Shown: piece by piece, positions 18,746-26,994 of the stretch
How the letters are laid out: every line of letters starts with the position of its first letter
Numbering within the stretch: position 1 is the first letter of the stretch
NCBI RefSeq assembly: GCF_002943565.1
Contig: NZ_PJCH01000006.1
Coordinates: 62,001-126,000, forward strand
Direction of reading: 5' to 3'
Source: Hyphococcus luteus
Lineage (GTDB): Bacteria; Pseudomonadota; Alphaproteobacteria; Caulobacterales; Parvularculaceae
Length of the DNA: 64,000 nt
Notes under the pieces: model-generated
The model's input: the letters and a program-made list of their open reading frames with translations, nothing else
What the model was told of the DNA's origin: nothing
The model's database searches: none
Made by a program: the position numbers and the translations under genes

Positions 18746-19957
18746 GTGACGTCCGCATTCGCACCCGGCCTTGCAAGCAGGCAAAAACTGACGGCGTTGC
18801 TCGCCGGGCTGATGGCGGTCGCGCCGCTGTCGATCGATCTATATTTGCCCGGCCTCGACCACATGGCCGCGGAGTTCGATGCAAGCGCGGAAGCGGCGCA
18901 GGCCACTGTCGCCATCTATCTCGCCGGACTTGCTTTCGGTCAATTCGCCTATGGGCCCGCTTCCGACCGTTTAGGCCGCCGCCCGGTGCTGATTCTTGGC
19001 CTTGCGGTCTATACGGCCGCCTCTCTCGCCTGCGCATTGGCCCCGGCTATCGGCGTAATGATTGGCGCACGGTTCGCGCAGGCGCTTGGGGGTTGCGCTT
19101 GCATGGTGATTATCCGGGCCGTGATCCGCGACTGTTTCGATCATCAGGAAGCGGCGCGCTTTTTCTCACTGCTCGCGCTTGTCGCCGGCGCCGCGCCGGT
19201 GCTCGGCCCGCTTTTCGGCGGCTTTCTCGTCGCCGCTTCCGGATGGCGGATCGTCTTCTTTCTGCTTTCCGCCTTTGGCGCGGGTCTAGCGCTGGCGGTT
19301 TTCTTGATGCTGCCCGAAACGCGATCGGAAGCAACCCGCAGTCGCGCGCGCAGCGAAAACCCTTTCAAAGCTTACGCAGCCTTACTGAAGATACCGGGAT
19401 TTCGATCCTACCTCGTCGCGACCGGCATGAACCTCGCTGCCATGTTCGCATATATCGCAGCAAGTTCGCCGGTTCTGTCCGGCCTTTTCGCCCTTACGCC
19501 GATCGAATTCGGTTTTGCTTTCGCCGCAAATGCCGCCGGCCTTGTCGCCGGCAGTCAGATCAACCGCATATTGCTCAAACACCGGCGCGCAGACTGGCTT
19601 TTGAAGAAAATGGGGCTCGCCGGCGCCGTGCTCGCGGGCGTGCTTTGCATGGCGTCCCTTTTCGGCGCGCATGCGCTTTGGGTCGTGCTTGCCTGTTTTT
19701 TCGCAACCACCACTTTAGTCGGCATGATACAGGGCAATGTCACCGCCGGCGCGCTGTCCGTGGATCCTGAGCGCGCGGGCTCGGCCTCGGCGCTCCTGGG
19801 CGGCGCTTCGTTCTTTTGCGGAACGGCCGCAGCATTCGCCTCAGGCGCCCTGTTCGACAACACCGCGCGCCCGGCGCTCCTGGTCATGACGGCGTGCCTC
19901 GCAATATCCGCCGGCGCCGTGTTCTTACTCAAAAACAACAGGCCCGGCGTGGTTTAA
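18746..19957 (+). CDS. MFS drug-efflux transporter, Bcr/CflA family
   Basis: 403 residues with 12 predicted spans. The N-terminal LSIDLYLPGL and the loop motif GPASDRLGRRPVL are typical of Bcr/CflA. The motif-C-like stretch GAAPVLGPLFGG points to an antiporter. The start is a GTG at 18746 with AAAGGA 5 bases upstream. It ends the MBL/aldehyde dehydrogenase operon. Likely exports a toxic aromatic or aldehyde intermediate, or an overflow product. Confidence 0.88.
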   Translation: MTSAFAPGLASRQKLTALLAGLMAVAPLSIDLYLPGLDHMAAEFDASAEAAQATVAIYLAGLAFGQFAYGPASDRLGRRPVLILGLAVYTAASLACALAPAIGVMIGARFAQALGGCACMVIIRAVIRDCFDHQEAARFFSLLALVAGAAPVLGPLFGGFLVAASGWRIVFFLLSAFGAGLALAVFLMLPETRSEATRSRARSENPFKAYAALLKIPGFRSYLVATGMNLAAMFAYIAASSPVLSGLFALTPIEFGFAFAANAAGLVAGSQINRILLKHRRADWLLKKMGLAGAVLAGVLCMASLFGAHALWVVLACFFATTTLVGMIQGNVTAGALSVDPERAGSASALLGGASFFCGTAAAFASGALFDNTARPALLVMTACLAISAGAVFLLKNNRPGVV

Positions 19958-20013
19958 GGCCGTGATCAAGCGAAATCGGGCTCCGATCTCGCCTTGCAGC
20001 TAAAAATACGATA

Positions 20014-20040
20014 TATTGACTAAACAAATTGTATAATAAT
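20014..20040. promoter_or_regulatory. Operator-like element upstream of the TAXI receptor gene
   Basis: ATTGACTAAACAAATT then GTATAATAATT. TTGACTAA matches the TGACTAAC half seen at 3261, and AATTGTATAAT matches the TTTTGTATAAC half at 32123 and 45861. The TTGACT and TATAAT boxes are only 10 bases apart, too close for a sigma-70 pair, which favours an operator. Confidence 0.5.
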
Positions 20041-20052
20041 TTGGAGGGGAGA

Positions 20053-21126
20053 ATGATCCGCGCTCAAAACCTTATCGCCGCCGCCTGTCTGTTGTTCGCA
20101 GCGCCCGTCATGGCGGAACAAAGCGGCGGCCCCGTCGGCGAAACGATTGAAGTCGGCGACACTGGCTGGGCGAATAAACGCCCGGTTTTTGCTGCGGCTT
20201 GCCCCCAAGGCTGTCCATGGGGCGAACTCGGCGAGTTCCTGAAAGAAGCGATGGCCGGCTATGGCTACGACATCGTTTTGTGCCGCAACTGCAATCGCGA
20301 CCGGGCGCCGCGCCTCGTCTCCGAAGCCGGCGCCCCGCCTGCGCTGCAGGAAAGCGATCTGGAACACGGCACGAAAACGCGTTTCGACGCTCCGGTGGAT
20401 TTCGGCATAACGGCAAGCGGCATGCTCGCAGACGCTTATCACGGCCGTGGCGTTTACGCTAAAGACGGACCTTATGAAAATCTGCGTCTCATCGCTCGCA
20501 TTGAAGACCCGACTTTTCTTTTGGCCGCCGTGCATCCCGACAGCGACATCGCCAGCCTTGACGACATTCGCAAAAACAAAACGCCAGTGAAAATTCTCGC
20601 ATTCGGACAGGGCGCGAACGAAGTGCTCGCCTATTACGGCCTGACCAGAGAAAATGTGGAGAAATGGGGCGGATCAATAAATCTCGGCATGGGAGCGGAT
20701 GCGGATACCGAATTTGACGTCATCATTGACGACCTCGCCAGCCCCGCGCAGAATCTTGAAAGCGTCCACTGGACGAATCTCAGCTATGCTCACGATCTCG
20801 TCTTTCTGCAACTTCCGGACGCGCTGCTGGAAGACCTGGCCGCCCAAGATGACTATCAGCACGTGACCGTGAAATGGGGGCTTCTCCGGGGCGTTGATCG
20901 TGAAATCGAGACCGTTGGCCGCAACGGAGAAGCGTTTTTCGCCCGGGCCGATACGCCGGACGGCGCCGCTTACGATATCGCGAAAGCCATTGACGAGGCC
21001 CGCGGCGATCTTATTTGGCTGATTCGCCGGTATTCACTGGAGCCGCGCGCCGTCTTCAAGAATCAGGGAGTGCCCCTGCATCCTGGAGCGGAACGCTATT
21101 ATCGCGAACGGGGCTATATCAAGTAG
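20053..21126 (+). CDS. TAXI-type TRAP solute-binding protein (orphan)
   Basis: 357 residues beginning at an ATG preceded by GGAGGGGA. A signal peptide ends at P-V-M-A. The overall pattern (periplasmic binding protein with D-D-I-R-K-N-K-T-P-V-K near the middle and a C-terminal helix/Tyr-rich tail) fits the TAXI subgroup of TRAP receptors. Unusual features are four Cys near the N-terminus, C50-x3-C54 and C77-x2-C80 (R-N-C-N-R-D-R), probably disulfide-bonded. No TRAP membrane permease gene is near. It might pair with a permease elsewhere, or act as a sensor or chaperone for the substrate. Its own operator-like promoter places it in the regulon. Confidence 0.72.
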   Translation: MIRAQNLIAAACLLFAAPVMAEQSGGPVGETIEVGDTGWANKRPVFAAACPQGCPWGELGEFLKEAMAGYGYDIVLCRNCNRDRAPRLVSEAGAPPALQESDLEHGTKTRFDAPVDFGITASGMLADAYHGRGVYAKDGPYENLRLIARIEDPTFLLAAVHPDSDIASLDDIRKNKTPVKILAFGQGANEVLAYYGLTRENVEKWGGSINLGMGADADTEFDVIIDDLASPAQNLESVHWTNLSYAHDLVFLQLPDALLEDLAAQDDYQHVTVKWGLLRGVDREIETVGRNGEAFFARADTPDGAAYDIAKAIDEARGDLIWLIRRYSLEPRAVFKNQGVPLHPGAERYYRERGYIK

Positions 21127-21136
21127 GCTTCCCGTT

Positions 21137-21679
21137 TCACCAGGGAAGCTTGCTTCCATCCCAAGGAACGATGGCGCGCCGCTCGATCAGCCAGGCGCCG
21201 TCATGCTGCACGCAATCGGTGACATAATAGCCGGTCGCGCGAATGTTGCCGTTTTCGTTCGGCGCAATTTTCTCGACCTGTGTCCAATAGCAAAAAACCC
21301 GGCAGCCTTCCTTCGTGGGCTGGAACACATAGTGATCGATGAGGTGGGTCCAGATTTTATCCCCGCGAATTTCGTATACGCTCTCAATCAGCTTAACAAT
21401 CGCCTCACGCCCTTTGGTGATTTGCCCAAACGCTTCGATGGAGCCGTCCGGCGTGAAAGCGGCGGCCGCCGCTTCAGGGTCATTGCAATCATAAGCCCAG
21501 GCGTAGCGGCTGAGAAGCTCCATGATCTCCAAGCGGTCTCCGGCGCTCAGTTTTACAGCCCCGGCCGCGCTCGCCTCTTGCGACGCGCCAAACAGCCCCG
21601 CCGCACCGGCGGCGATCGGCGCGGCTGCAAATACGCGCCGGGATAAGGAGGGCCCGGCGTCGTTCGCTGAATCCGTCAT
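21137..21679 (-). CDS. Tat-exported NTF2-like/SnoaL-like protein
   Basis: 180 residues. The N-terminus has a twin-arginine signal (S-L-S-R-R-V-F, Arg14-Arg15) followed by an Ala-rich h-region. The mature part is a cone-shaped NTF2/SnoaL-like domain with R-L-E-I-M-E-L-L-S-R-Y-A and a late G-A-W-L-I-E-R-R motif. Such domains are hydratases, isomerases, lyases or ring-hydroxylase small subunits. The start codon overlaps the VOC gene stop by 4 bases (ATGA), and the two follow a Rieske oxygenase gene. It is odd that a presumed small-molecule enzyme is sent to the periplasm while its operon partners look cytoplasmic. Confidence 0.82.
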   Translation of the reverse strand: MTDSANDAGPSLSRRVFAAAPIAAGAAGLFGASQEASAAGAVKLSAGDRLEIMELLSRYAWAYDCNDPEAAAAAFTPDGSIEAFGQITKGREAIVKLIESVYEIRGDKIWTHLIDHYVFQPTKEGCRVFCYWTQVEKIAPNENGNIRATGYYVTDCVQHDGAWLIERRAIVPWDGSKLPW

Positions 21680-22098
21680 AAGTCATCCTTCCGTCTGTTG
21701 CTGAAATCCTCACTGTGTTCCGGCTCGCGATAGACCAGAATCTCCACCTTGTTGCCGTCCAGATCCTGAAACATGGCGCCGAAATAATCGGCGCGGATTT
21801 CCGGCACGAGCGCCGGTTCGGCCTCGCTTTTCGCACCCGCTTCCATCGCAGCCTCGAACAAGCGTTTCAGCGTATCCCTGTCAGGGCATGCGAAAGCGTA
21901 ATGACAATGTTGGGAATAATTTCCGGATTTCTGATGCGCCGGCGTTTGTATCCAGAACTCGGCCCGTCCGATTCCATAGCCGACAGCATCCGGCGTGAGA
22001 TCCCAAACCCGGCGCATGCCAATAACGCCGAGCACGCTGTCATAAAAGCGGGCGCTTCTCTCAACGTCTCTGATGCATATCGCCGCGTGATACAGCAT
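21676..22098 (-). CDS. VOC-superfamily (glyoxalase/extradiol dioxygenase fold) protein
   Basis: About 140 residues with the betaalpha-beta-beta-beta repeat of the vicinal-oxygen-chelate fold: Y-H-A-A-I-C-I-R-D at the start, R-A-E-F-W-I-Q-T in the middle, and F-Q-D-L-D-G-N-K-V-E-I-L at the end with a candidate metal Glu. The frame opens at a TTG (22140), but the ATG at 22098 has GAGG 8 bases upstream and begins a normal VOC N-terminus. A lyase, isomerase, resistance or dioxygenase role is possible; the single-module size argues against a classical extradiol dioxygenase. Confidence 0.8.
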   Translation of the reverse strand: MLYHAAICIRDVERSARFYDSVLGVIGMRRVWDLTPDAVGYGIGRAEFWIQTPAHQKSGNYSQHCHYAFACPDRDTLKRLFEAAMEAGAKSEAEPALVPEIRADYFGAMFQDLDGNKVEILVYREPEHSEDFSNRRKDDL

Positions 22099-22136
22099 GA
22101 GGCCGGCCTCTTCCGGCGGCGCCCAACCGGCAGGGT

Positions 22137-23180
22137 TCAATCCGCCGAGGACTGTTCTTCCGCTATGAGTTTAGACAGCATTCTGCGCACGGCGATCGGC
22201 GCCGCATCCGTTCGTAACAGGAGACGATCGAGTTCCTCATTGGAATCGCTCGTCAATAGAACCTGCTGTTGAGCTTCAATCATCGGCTCATCCTGCGTGC
22301 GGAAGGCCGTATCGAGCATGTTGAGGAGCGCCTCGTCCACTTTCGGATCGTCAAGCTTTACATTGCGCGCTTGGGCGAAGAAATAATGGCTGGTTGTTTC
22401 CGTTTCAGGCGTAATCGCGTGAACTGCAGGGATGCAAAGACCGGTCTCTTCCGGTTCGCCCGTGCGCACGGCGCCGAGATCGAAATTCAACAGGGATGGC
22501 GGAAACCATTGCATATGCGAGCGCGAATCCATGCGTTCATCATCGAAGCCGAATATATTGCGCGTGGGTCCGTTTGGGGGCTGGGCCCGGCGGATCCTTT
22601 TTGCAGTAATGCTTCGCTCGTCGCGCACCAGTTCAGCCTCGGTCCCCCGAAGGCGAGCTTCCGTGGACATGCCCGGCACGACAAAATCAGGATGCAGATA
22701 GGCGGCGTGACTTAGGTCGAGAAGGTTGTCGACAATAAGCTGGTAGTTCGCCTCCACGCGCAGATACCCGGAAACGGTCGAATAATCCGAACGTGTTAGA
22801 AACCCGAAATCGGGCAGCAACGACTCGTCCGCATTTTCCGGCGCTCCCGGCCAGATCCAGATGAATCCGTATTTTTCTATCGCAGGAAAACTGCGCACCT
22901 GCGCTGCGCGCGGAATTTCATCGTAGTGCGGATTATAGACGCAAGCGCCGTCCGGCGAGAATTTCAGCCCGTGATAGGGACACTCGATATTGTCGCCATG
23001 GGCCGCGCCTCTCGAAAGCGGCGCACAGCGATGGGGGCAGCGGTCGTGAAGCGCCGCGGGAGAACCGTCTGTCTTTCGATAAATCGCCACCGGCGCGCCG
23101 AGCAGCATTCTACCGAAAGGCTTGTCCTCAACTTCCGAGGAATAGGCCGCCGCATACCAGCAATTCTTGAGAAAGGTCAC
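22137..23180 (-). CDS. Rieske non-haem iron oxygenase, VanA-like (aromatic O-demethylase family)
   Basis: 347 residues. The Rieske [2Fe-2S] ligands are Cys48, His50, Cys67 and His70 (C-P-H-R-C and C-P-Y-H-G). The mononuclear iron site is in D-N-L-L-D-L-S-H-A-A-Y-L-H. The short length, N-terminal F-L-K-N-C-W-Y-A-A-A and P-x-P-type Rieske layout match vanillate O-demethylase oxygenase and related monooxygenases of the same subgroup. The start is a GTG at 23180. It needs electrons from a reductase; none is adjacent, but a ferredoxin gene is at 38777. It leads an operon with the VOC and NTF2-like genes, with an operator-like element about 40 bases upstream. Confidence 0.9.
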   Translation of the reverse strand: MTFLKNCWYAAAYSSEVEDKPFGRMLLGAPVAIYRKTDGSPAALHDRCPHRCAPLSRGAAHGDNIECPYHGLKFSPDGACVYNPHYDEIPRAAQVRSFPAIEKYGFIWIWPGAPENADESLLPDFGFLTRSDYSTVSGYLRVEANYQLIVDNLLDLSHAAYLHPDFVVPGMSTEARLRGTEAELVRDERSITAKRIRRAQPPNGPTRNIFGFDDERMDSRSHMQWFPPSLLNFDLGAVRTGEPEETGLCIPAVHAITPETETTSHYFFAQARNVKLDDPKVDEALLNMLDTAFRTQDEPMIEAQQQVLLTSDSNEELDRLLLRTDAAPIAVRRMLSKLIAEEQSSAD

Positions 23181-23217
23181 TGTCCGTTACCCTATCGACG
23201 CTCTGTCCTCACCCAAA

Positions 23218-23248
23218 CTTGTTAGACAATTTGGTATACCACTTCAAG
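23218..23248. promoter_or_regulatory. Operator-like element upstream of the VanA-like operon
   Basis: CTTGTTAGACAATTTGGTA then TACCACTTCAAG. It contains TTGTTAGAC and the 10-bp palindrome TGGTATACCA, the clearest single example of both halves of the cluster-wide element. Confidence 0.6.
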
Positions 23249-23270
23249 AATTGAATCTCGCCGCACCGCC

Positions 23271-24116
23271 TCAAAGACAATACACCGCAGACGCCGCGCC
23301 GCCGAGCATAAGGGCGCGCTCCTCCACGCTGAAGGCGGCCGTCGCTTCGAGGGCGAGTCCCACCATGTCCCCATAAGCGCCAGGCGATTGAGAGATATCC
23401 GATCCCCACATCAGCCGCTCGCAGCCAAAAAGAGTCGCGAAATTCGCCAAAATCTCGCCCGCCGGAATGCCCTCGCTTTTGAGGCGCCCCAGCGGAATAG
23501 TGGTGAATTTCAAGTAAATCTCGTCATAATCCGCCATAGCTCTGACAAGATCATCGACGCCCCCCTCGCCTTCCAGTTCGATTGCTCCATTCGCGAGATG
23601 ATCCACCACCACGGGCAGGCCGCGCACGCCCTCAAGCATCTCCAGCATAAGCGGTATTCCCGCCTCGCGATTCCAGGGAAAGAAGTGAACGCAAAGCGGC
23701 AACCCATGATCCGCGCAGGCCCGCCAGACCTTCTCGGCCGTCGGCCCGGCGACCCAGTCGAAGCTTTCCTCGCCTATTTTCGCCATCAGCCTGAAGCCGG
23801 CCGCGCCTTCCCTGGCGAGGGCGCGCACCATTGCGCCAGCCCCCTCGCTGCGCCCGTCCACGGCGCAGACAGGAACCAAGCGCCCGCCTGAAAGTGAAGC
23901 TGATTCAAGGAGATAGCTATTATCGAAGCGGTAATATTGGGTCCTTTGAACGATCAAAGACCGCGCAACATGAACGTCATCCATTTCCCCGAGCAGACGG
24001 CGCCATGTCATGGGCCCGTCCTCGGCCTGAAGCGCCGCACGATAAGCTTCGGAAACAGCCGGAAACCGGTCGGGCTCGTCGGAAACCACATGCGCGTGGC
24101 TGTCGATGATGTGCAT
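23271..24116 (-). CDS. Amidohydrolase-superfamily (amidohydrolase 2) protein, LigI/decarboxylase type
   Basis: 281 residues. The N-terminal H-I-I-D-S-H-A-H motif supplies two metal-binding His; the later V-V-D-H-L-A-N-G and M-W-G-S-D-I-S-Q motifs supply the His and the metal/catalytic Asp typical of this family. Relatives include 2-pyrone-4,6-dicarboxylate lactonase (LigI), 4-oxalomesaconate hydratase and amidohydrolase-type decarboxylases. ATG at 24116 has GAGG 8 bases upstream; a further upstream ATG at 24152 is less likely. Monocistronic, between its own operator-like elements and the VanA-like operon. It could supply the lactonase step missing next to LigAB, but this is inference. Confidence 0.83.
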   Translation of the reverse strand: MHIIDSHAHVVSDEPDRFPAVSEAYRAALQAEDGPMTWRRLLGEMDDVHVARSLIVQRTQYYRFDNSYLLESASLSGGRLVPVCAVDGRSEGAGAMVRALAREGAAGFRLMAKIGEESFDWVAGPTAEKVWRACADHGLPLCVHFFPWNREAGIPLMLEMLEGVRGLPVVVDHLANGAIELEGEGGVDDLVRAMADYDEIYLKFTTIPLGRLKSEGIPAGEILANFATLFGCERLMWGSDISQSPGAYGDMVGLALEATAAFSVEERALMLGGAASAVYCL

Positions 24117-24150
24117 TGTCTGCGCCTCTGTCGCGGAATTGAAATTCTGC

Positions 24151-24178
24151 ATAATATTCTACATTTTCGTTAGTCATT
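24151..24178. promoter_or_regulatory. Operator-like element upstream of the amidohydrolase gene
   Basis: On the minus strand it reads AATGACTAACGAAAATG then TAGAATATTAT; TGACTAAC matches 3261-3268. It lies 35-60 bases before the amidohydrolase start. Confidence 0.42.
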
Positions 24179-24232
24179 TTAATAGAGGCTGATGATTGCG
24201 ACTTTGACACAAAGCCATCTCCGAGACATTAT

Positions 24233-24256
24233 ATCTATACAAAAGAGTATAATATT
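24233..24256. promoter_or_regulatory. Operator-like element upstream of the MDR dehydrogenase gene
   Basis: The minus strand reads AATATTATACTCTTTT then GTATAGAT, sharing ATACTCTTTTG with 7820-7842. Divergent region between amidohydrolase (-) and MDR dehydrogenase (+). Confidence 0.48.
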
Positions 24257-24383
24257 CGAATGCGGCGTCAAAACAATTCCAAGTTGAAAAGACCTGCAGG
24301 CATATAAACTTAGGGTTGCCCGGACGTCTCAGCGTAAAGACGCGCCAACCGTGGGCCCGCATCCTGGGGAGAAAGAGGCTGAA

Positions 24384-25493
24384 ATGAAAAGCCCGGTGCG
24401 CGCGAGCGTCAAAACTGACATCGAGACATGCGAGATTCGCGAATTCGAACGCCCGGAAATACCGCCCGGCGCAGGGCTGCTGAAGGTCGAATGCGCCGGC
24501 GTTGGTGGCAGCGATCCGGAAATGTACCGCAAGCCGAATACGGCCCCCTGCATTATGGGGCACGAAAATGTGGGCGCAGTCGAAGAGCTGGGCGAAATCG
24601 CCGCCAAACGCTGGGGCCTTAAGAAAGGCGATCGCATCGCCTTGCATGAATATCTTCCCTGCTGGCGCTGTGAATGGTGCCTGCAGGGCGATTTCCGCCT
24701 TTGCATGGAAGCCGATTTTTTCAACGTGAAGGACAGATTCAACACGGTCCGCTACGGCACCTGCAACGCCGATATCGCCCCGCATCTCTGGGGCGGTTTC
24801 GCCGAATACATGTATCTTGCGCCAAACGCCGTCATTCATAGGGTTCCCGACGGCATGAATGCGCGCGTCGCCACGCTCGCTATTCCTCTCGGCAACGGCG
24901 TCCAATGGGCGGTGCTGGACGGCGGCGCAAAGTTCGGCAGCCATGTTCTTGTCTTCGGTCCCGGACAGCAGGGACTTGGTTGCGCCCTTGCCGCAAAAGC
25001 CGCAGGCGCGCAAACCGTCATCATCGCCGGGCTGACCCGCGACCGCGCGCGTCTCGACGTCAGTCTGAAACTCGGCGCCGATATAGCCGTCAATACCGAA
25101 GAAGAGGATTTGTCAAAGGCGGTCATGAAGGCCACGGGCGGGCGCGGAGTCGATGTGGTGGTCGACACGACCGGCGACCCGTCGGGCGAAATCGCGGAGC
25201 AGGCCATCGCGCTTTCGGCAAAGGGGGCCTGGCTCAGCCTCAACGGCCTCGGGCAATCGGCACCGATCGGCGAAATCAAAAAGCGCTATCTCACTGTCAA
25301 AGCGCCGCGCGGCCACAGTTACCGCGCAGTCGAATCAGCCCTTAAATTAGCCGCCTCCGGTCGGTGGCCGGTCGAACTTTTATGTTCTCACGACTACGGC
25401 CTTGAAGATGTCCACAAAGCAGTGCTGGCCACTGCAGGCCGCCATGTTGACAACGCTATTCACGTGACGGTCAGCCCTTGGAAAAAGGCTTAG
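24384..25493 (+). CDS. Zinc-type alcohol dehydrogenase (MDR superfamily) lacking the catalytic Cys
   Basis: 369 residues. The catalytic domain has the G-H-E motif (His60-Glu61) and the structural-zinc cysteines 93, 96, 99 and 107 in P-C-W-R-C-E-W-C. The Rossmann domain has GPGQQGLG. The usual first catalytic zinc ligand, Cys in C-G-x-C-G-S-D, is replaced: here C-A-G-V-G-G-S-D with Gly41, and the following His is absent too. It may therefore bind the catalytic zinc differently or not at all. The ATG at 24384 has a purine-rich GGGGAGAAAGAGG upstream; 24351 is an alternative ATG. The GntR regulator gene 1 starts 44 bases after its stop, probably in the same transcript. Confidence 0.85.
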   Translation: MKSPVRASVKTDIETCEIREFERPEIPPGAGLLKVECAGVGGSDPEMYRKPNTAPCIMGHENVGAVEELGEIAAKRWGLKKGDRIALHEYLPCWRCEWCLQGDFRLCMEADFFNVKDRFNTVRYGTCNADIAPHLWGGFAEYMYLAPNAVIHRVPDGMNARVATLAIPLGNGVQWAVLDGGAKFGSHVLVFGPGQQGLGCALAAKAAGAQTVIIAGLTRDRARLDVSLKLGADIAVNTEEEDLSKAVMKATGGRGVDVVVDTTGDPSGEIAEQAIALSAKGAWLSLNGLGQSAPIGEIKKRYLTVKAPRGHSYRAVESALKLAASGRWPVELLCSHDYGLEDVHKAVLATAGRHVDNAIHVTVSPWKKA

Positions 25494-25537
25494 AACAACT
25501 CCATAATAGAAAACGCTAAATTTGGACTTTCAAACCT

Positions 25538-26185
25538 ATGACGGCCAAGACCTCACCGAACAAAATCGTCGACACATTGCGCTCCATGATCATTCGAGGC
25601 GCATTGGCGCCGGGCGAGCATCTGGGACAGGCGGAACTCGCAAAGCGATTCGGCATGAGCAAGGTGCCGGTCCGCGAAGCGTTGAAGCAACTCGCAGCAG
25701 AAGATCTTCTCCAGCACGATCACAATCGCGGATATTTCGTTAGCAAACTGTCGCTCGACGAAGCCAAGCAGCTCTACCGGCTACGCCGCTGGATCGAGGC
25801 CGAGCTGCTCGCCGGCGTGCGCTGGCCGACGGACGAGGAACTCAAAGATTTCCGCCGCGGCTTTGAAGAGCTTGACCGTCTCGCCGATATGCGCGACCGG
25901 CTTGGCTGGGCGGCGGCGCTTGAACAATTGCGGCGCTCGATTTTTGAATTGTCGCCGGAAAAAGTGCTGCTGCGCGAGGCGCTGCGATTATGGTCGCTCA
26001 CCGACCGCTATCGCGCCGTCCTTCCCGGTGATAAAAGCGGAAGTCCCGAACGCGCGCTGGTGGACGCCCTAGAACGCCGTGATCGCTCGGCACTGTTGAG
26101 CAAGTACCACGCAGACCGGGACCGCGTAGAAAACCTGCTGATTTCGGTTTTGGGGGACGCCTCCGCCGACACCGCCATGCGCTGA
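25538..26185 (+). CDS. GntR-family transcriptional regulator 1 (FadR/FCD type, degenerate ligand site)
   Basis: 215 residues. The N-terminal winged helix (residues 5-72) has the GntR signature L-A-K-R-F-G-M-S-K-V-P-V-R-E-A-L, followed by an all-helical FCD domain. The FCD metal ligands (one Asp, three His) found in most members are largely missing: the helix reads A-L-E-Q-L-R-R-S-I-F where an Asp/His pair is expected, and only a late His (K-Y-H) remains. It may sense without metal or bind DNA constitutively. A paralogue is at 28653-29390; the two share R-L-W-S/T-L-T-D-R. Encoded behind the MDR dehydrogenase. Candidate binder of the cluster-wide operator. Confidence 0.88.
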   Translation: MTAKTSPNKIVDTLRSMIIRGALAPGEHLGQAELAKRFGMSKVPVREALKQLAAEDLLQHDHNRGYFVSKLSLDEAKQLYRLRRWIEAELLAGVRWPTDEELKDFRRGFEELDRLADMRDRLGWAAALEQLRRSIFELSPEKVLLREALRLWSLTDRYRAVLPGDKSGSPERALVDALERRDRSALLSKYHADRDRVENLLISVLGDASADTAMR

Positions 26186-26190
26186 GCTTT

Positions 26191-26988
26191 TCACGCTGGA
26201 AAACCGAAAACGCGAATCGCGTTTCCGCCGAAGATCGCACTGGAATCGGCGCCGATTTCGCGCCACGCATTCTGCGCCCATTCAAGCGCCTGCGCATAGC
26301 CTTCACGCGCCGCGACCGGCGGAAAGTCGCTTCCCCACAGTAGTCTTTCGTCGCCGAAGGCGGCGCGCGTTCTTTCCAGAATGCTGTGCACGCCATCGAG
26401 TTCGAGAGGGTGCTCATCGCCCTGATCGAATGACTTGCGCCTCGGCGCAAGCTGACCGAGGCCCGGAACTTTCAGAAGAACATTGGGAAGCGCAGAAAGC
26501 GCCAGCACTTTCTGCATCATGGCGTCACGGTCGCCGACATCAGGTCTGGCGAGCCCGCCAAGATGCTCAAGCACGATCATAAGATGGGGACAGGCCCGGG
26601 CCGCTTCCTCAAGCGAACCGTCCACGAACTGCGCCGCAGGAGAGACGCAACTGACGGCCATGCCGAATTCTTCCGCCGCACGCCATGGGCCGAGCGAATC
26701 TCCTTTCGCAGCGCGAAATCCGGGCCGAAAACGCAGGCCGGCCGCACCCGCATCGGCCGCTTTTTCCATTGCCCCCCGGGGATCGTCGCATTCCGGGTCG
26801 ATCGCCGCCACAAAGCGGAATCGGTCGGGATGTGCGGCGCAGGCGCTCATCATATCATCATTTTCGACGGCGCCGAGAAGCTGCACAAGCACGGCCTTAT
26901 CGACGCCGCAACGATCCATCTGAAAGAGCAGCGTTTCGACCGGCTCATACCAGCGGGTCGAAACATGGCAATGCGCGTCAACAATCAT
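26191..26988 (-). CDS. Amidohydrolase-superfamily protein, possible lactonase or decarboxylase
   Basis: 265 residues with the N-terminal M-I-V-D-A-H-C-H-V metal motif, an internal V-L-E-H-L-G-G-L motif and L-L-W-G-S-D-F-P-P near the C-terminus, the classic amidohydrolase-2 pattern. The compact size and A-I-D-P-E-C-D-D-P-R-G-A segment resemble LigI-like pyrone-dicarboxylate lactonases. It starts 6 bases after the stop of a phthalate-dioxygenase-like gene, so the two form an operon and should act in sequence. A non-oxidative decarboxylase acting after ring dihydroxylation is an equally valid alternative. Confidence 0.83.
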   Translation of the reverse strand: MIVDAHCHVSTRWYEPVETLLFQMDRCGVDKAVLVQLLGAVENDDMMSACAAHPDRFRFVAAIDPECDDPRGAMEKAADAGAAGLRFRPGFRAAKGDSLGPWRAAEEFGMAVSCVSPAAQFVDGSLEEAARACPHLMIVLEHLGGLARPDVGDRDAMMQKVLALSALPNVLLKVPGLGQLAPRRKSFDQGDEHPLELDGVHSILERTRAAFGDERLLWGSDFPPVAAREGYAQALEWAQNAWREIGADSSAIFGGNAIRVFGFPA

Positions 26989-26994
26989 CCGCGG

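Noticed and set aside
20014-20040. Sigma-70 promoter with TTGACT and TATAAT boxes
   Set aside because: The boxes are only about 10 bases apart instead of about 17, so they are better read as parts of the operator-like element.
21127-21149. Stem GCTTCCC/GGGAAGC between the TAXI and NTF2-like genes as a terminator
   Set aside because: The stem is only 7 bp with a 9-base loop, overlaps the NTF2-like stop and lacks a T-run on either strand.
24174-25013. Minus-strand open frame of 279 codons
   Set aside because: Antisense to the MDR dehydrogenase, which has intact cofactor and zinc motifs; the antisense protein looks like a composition artefact.
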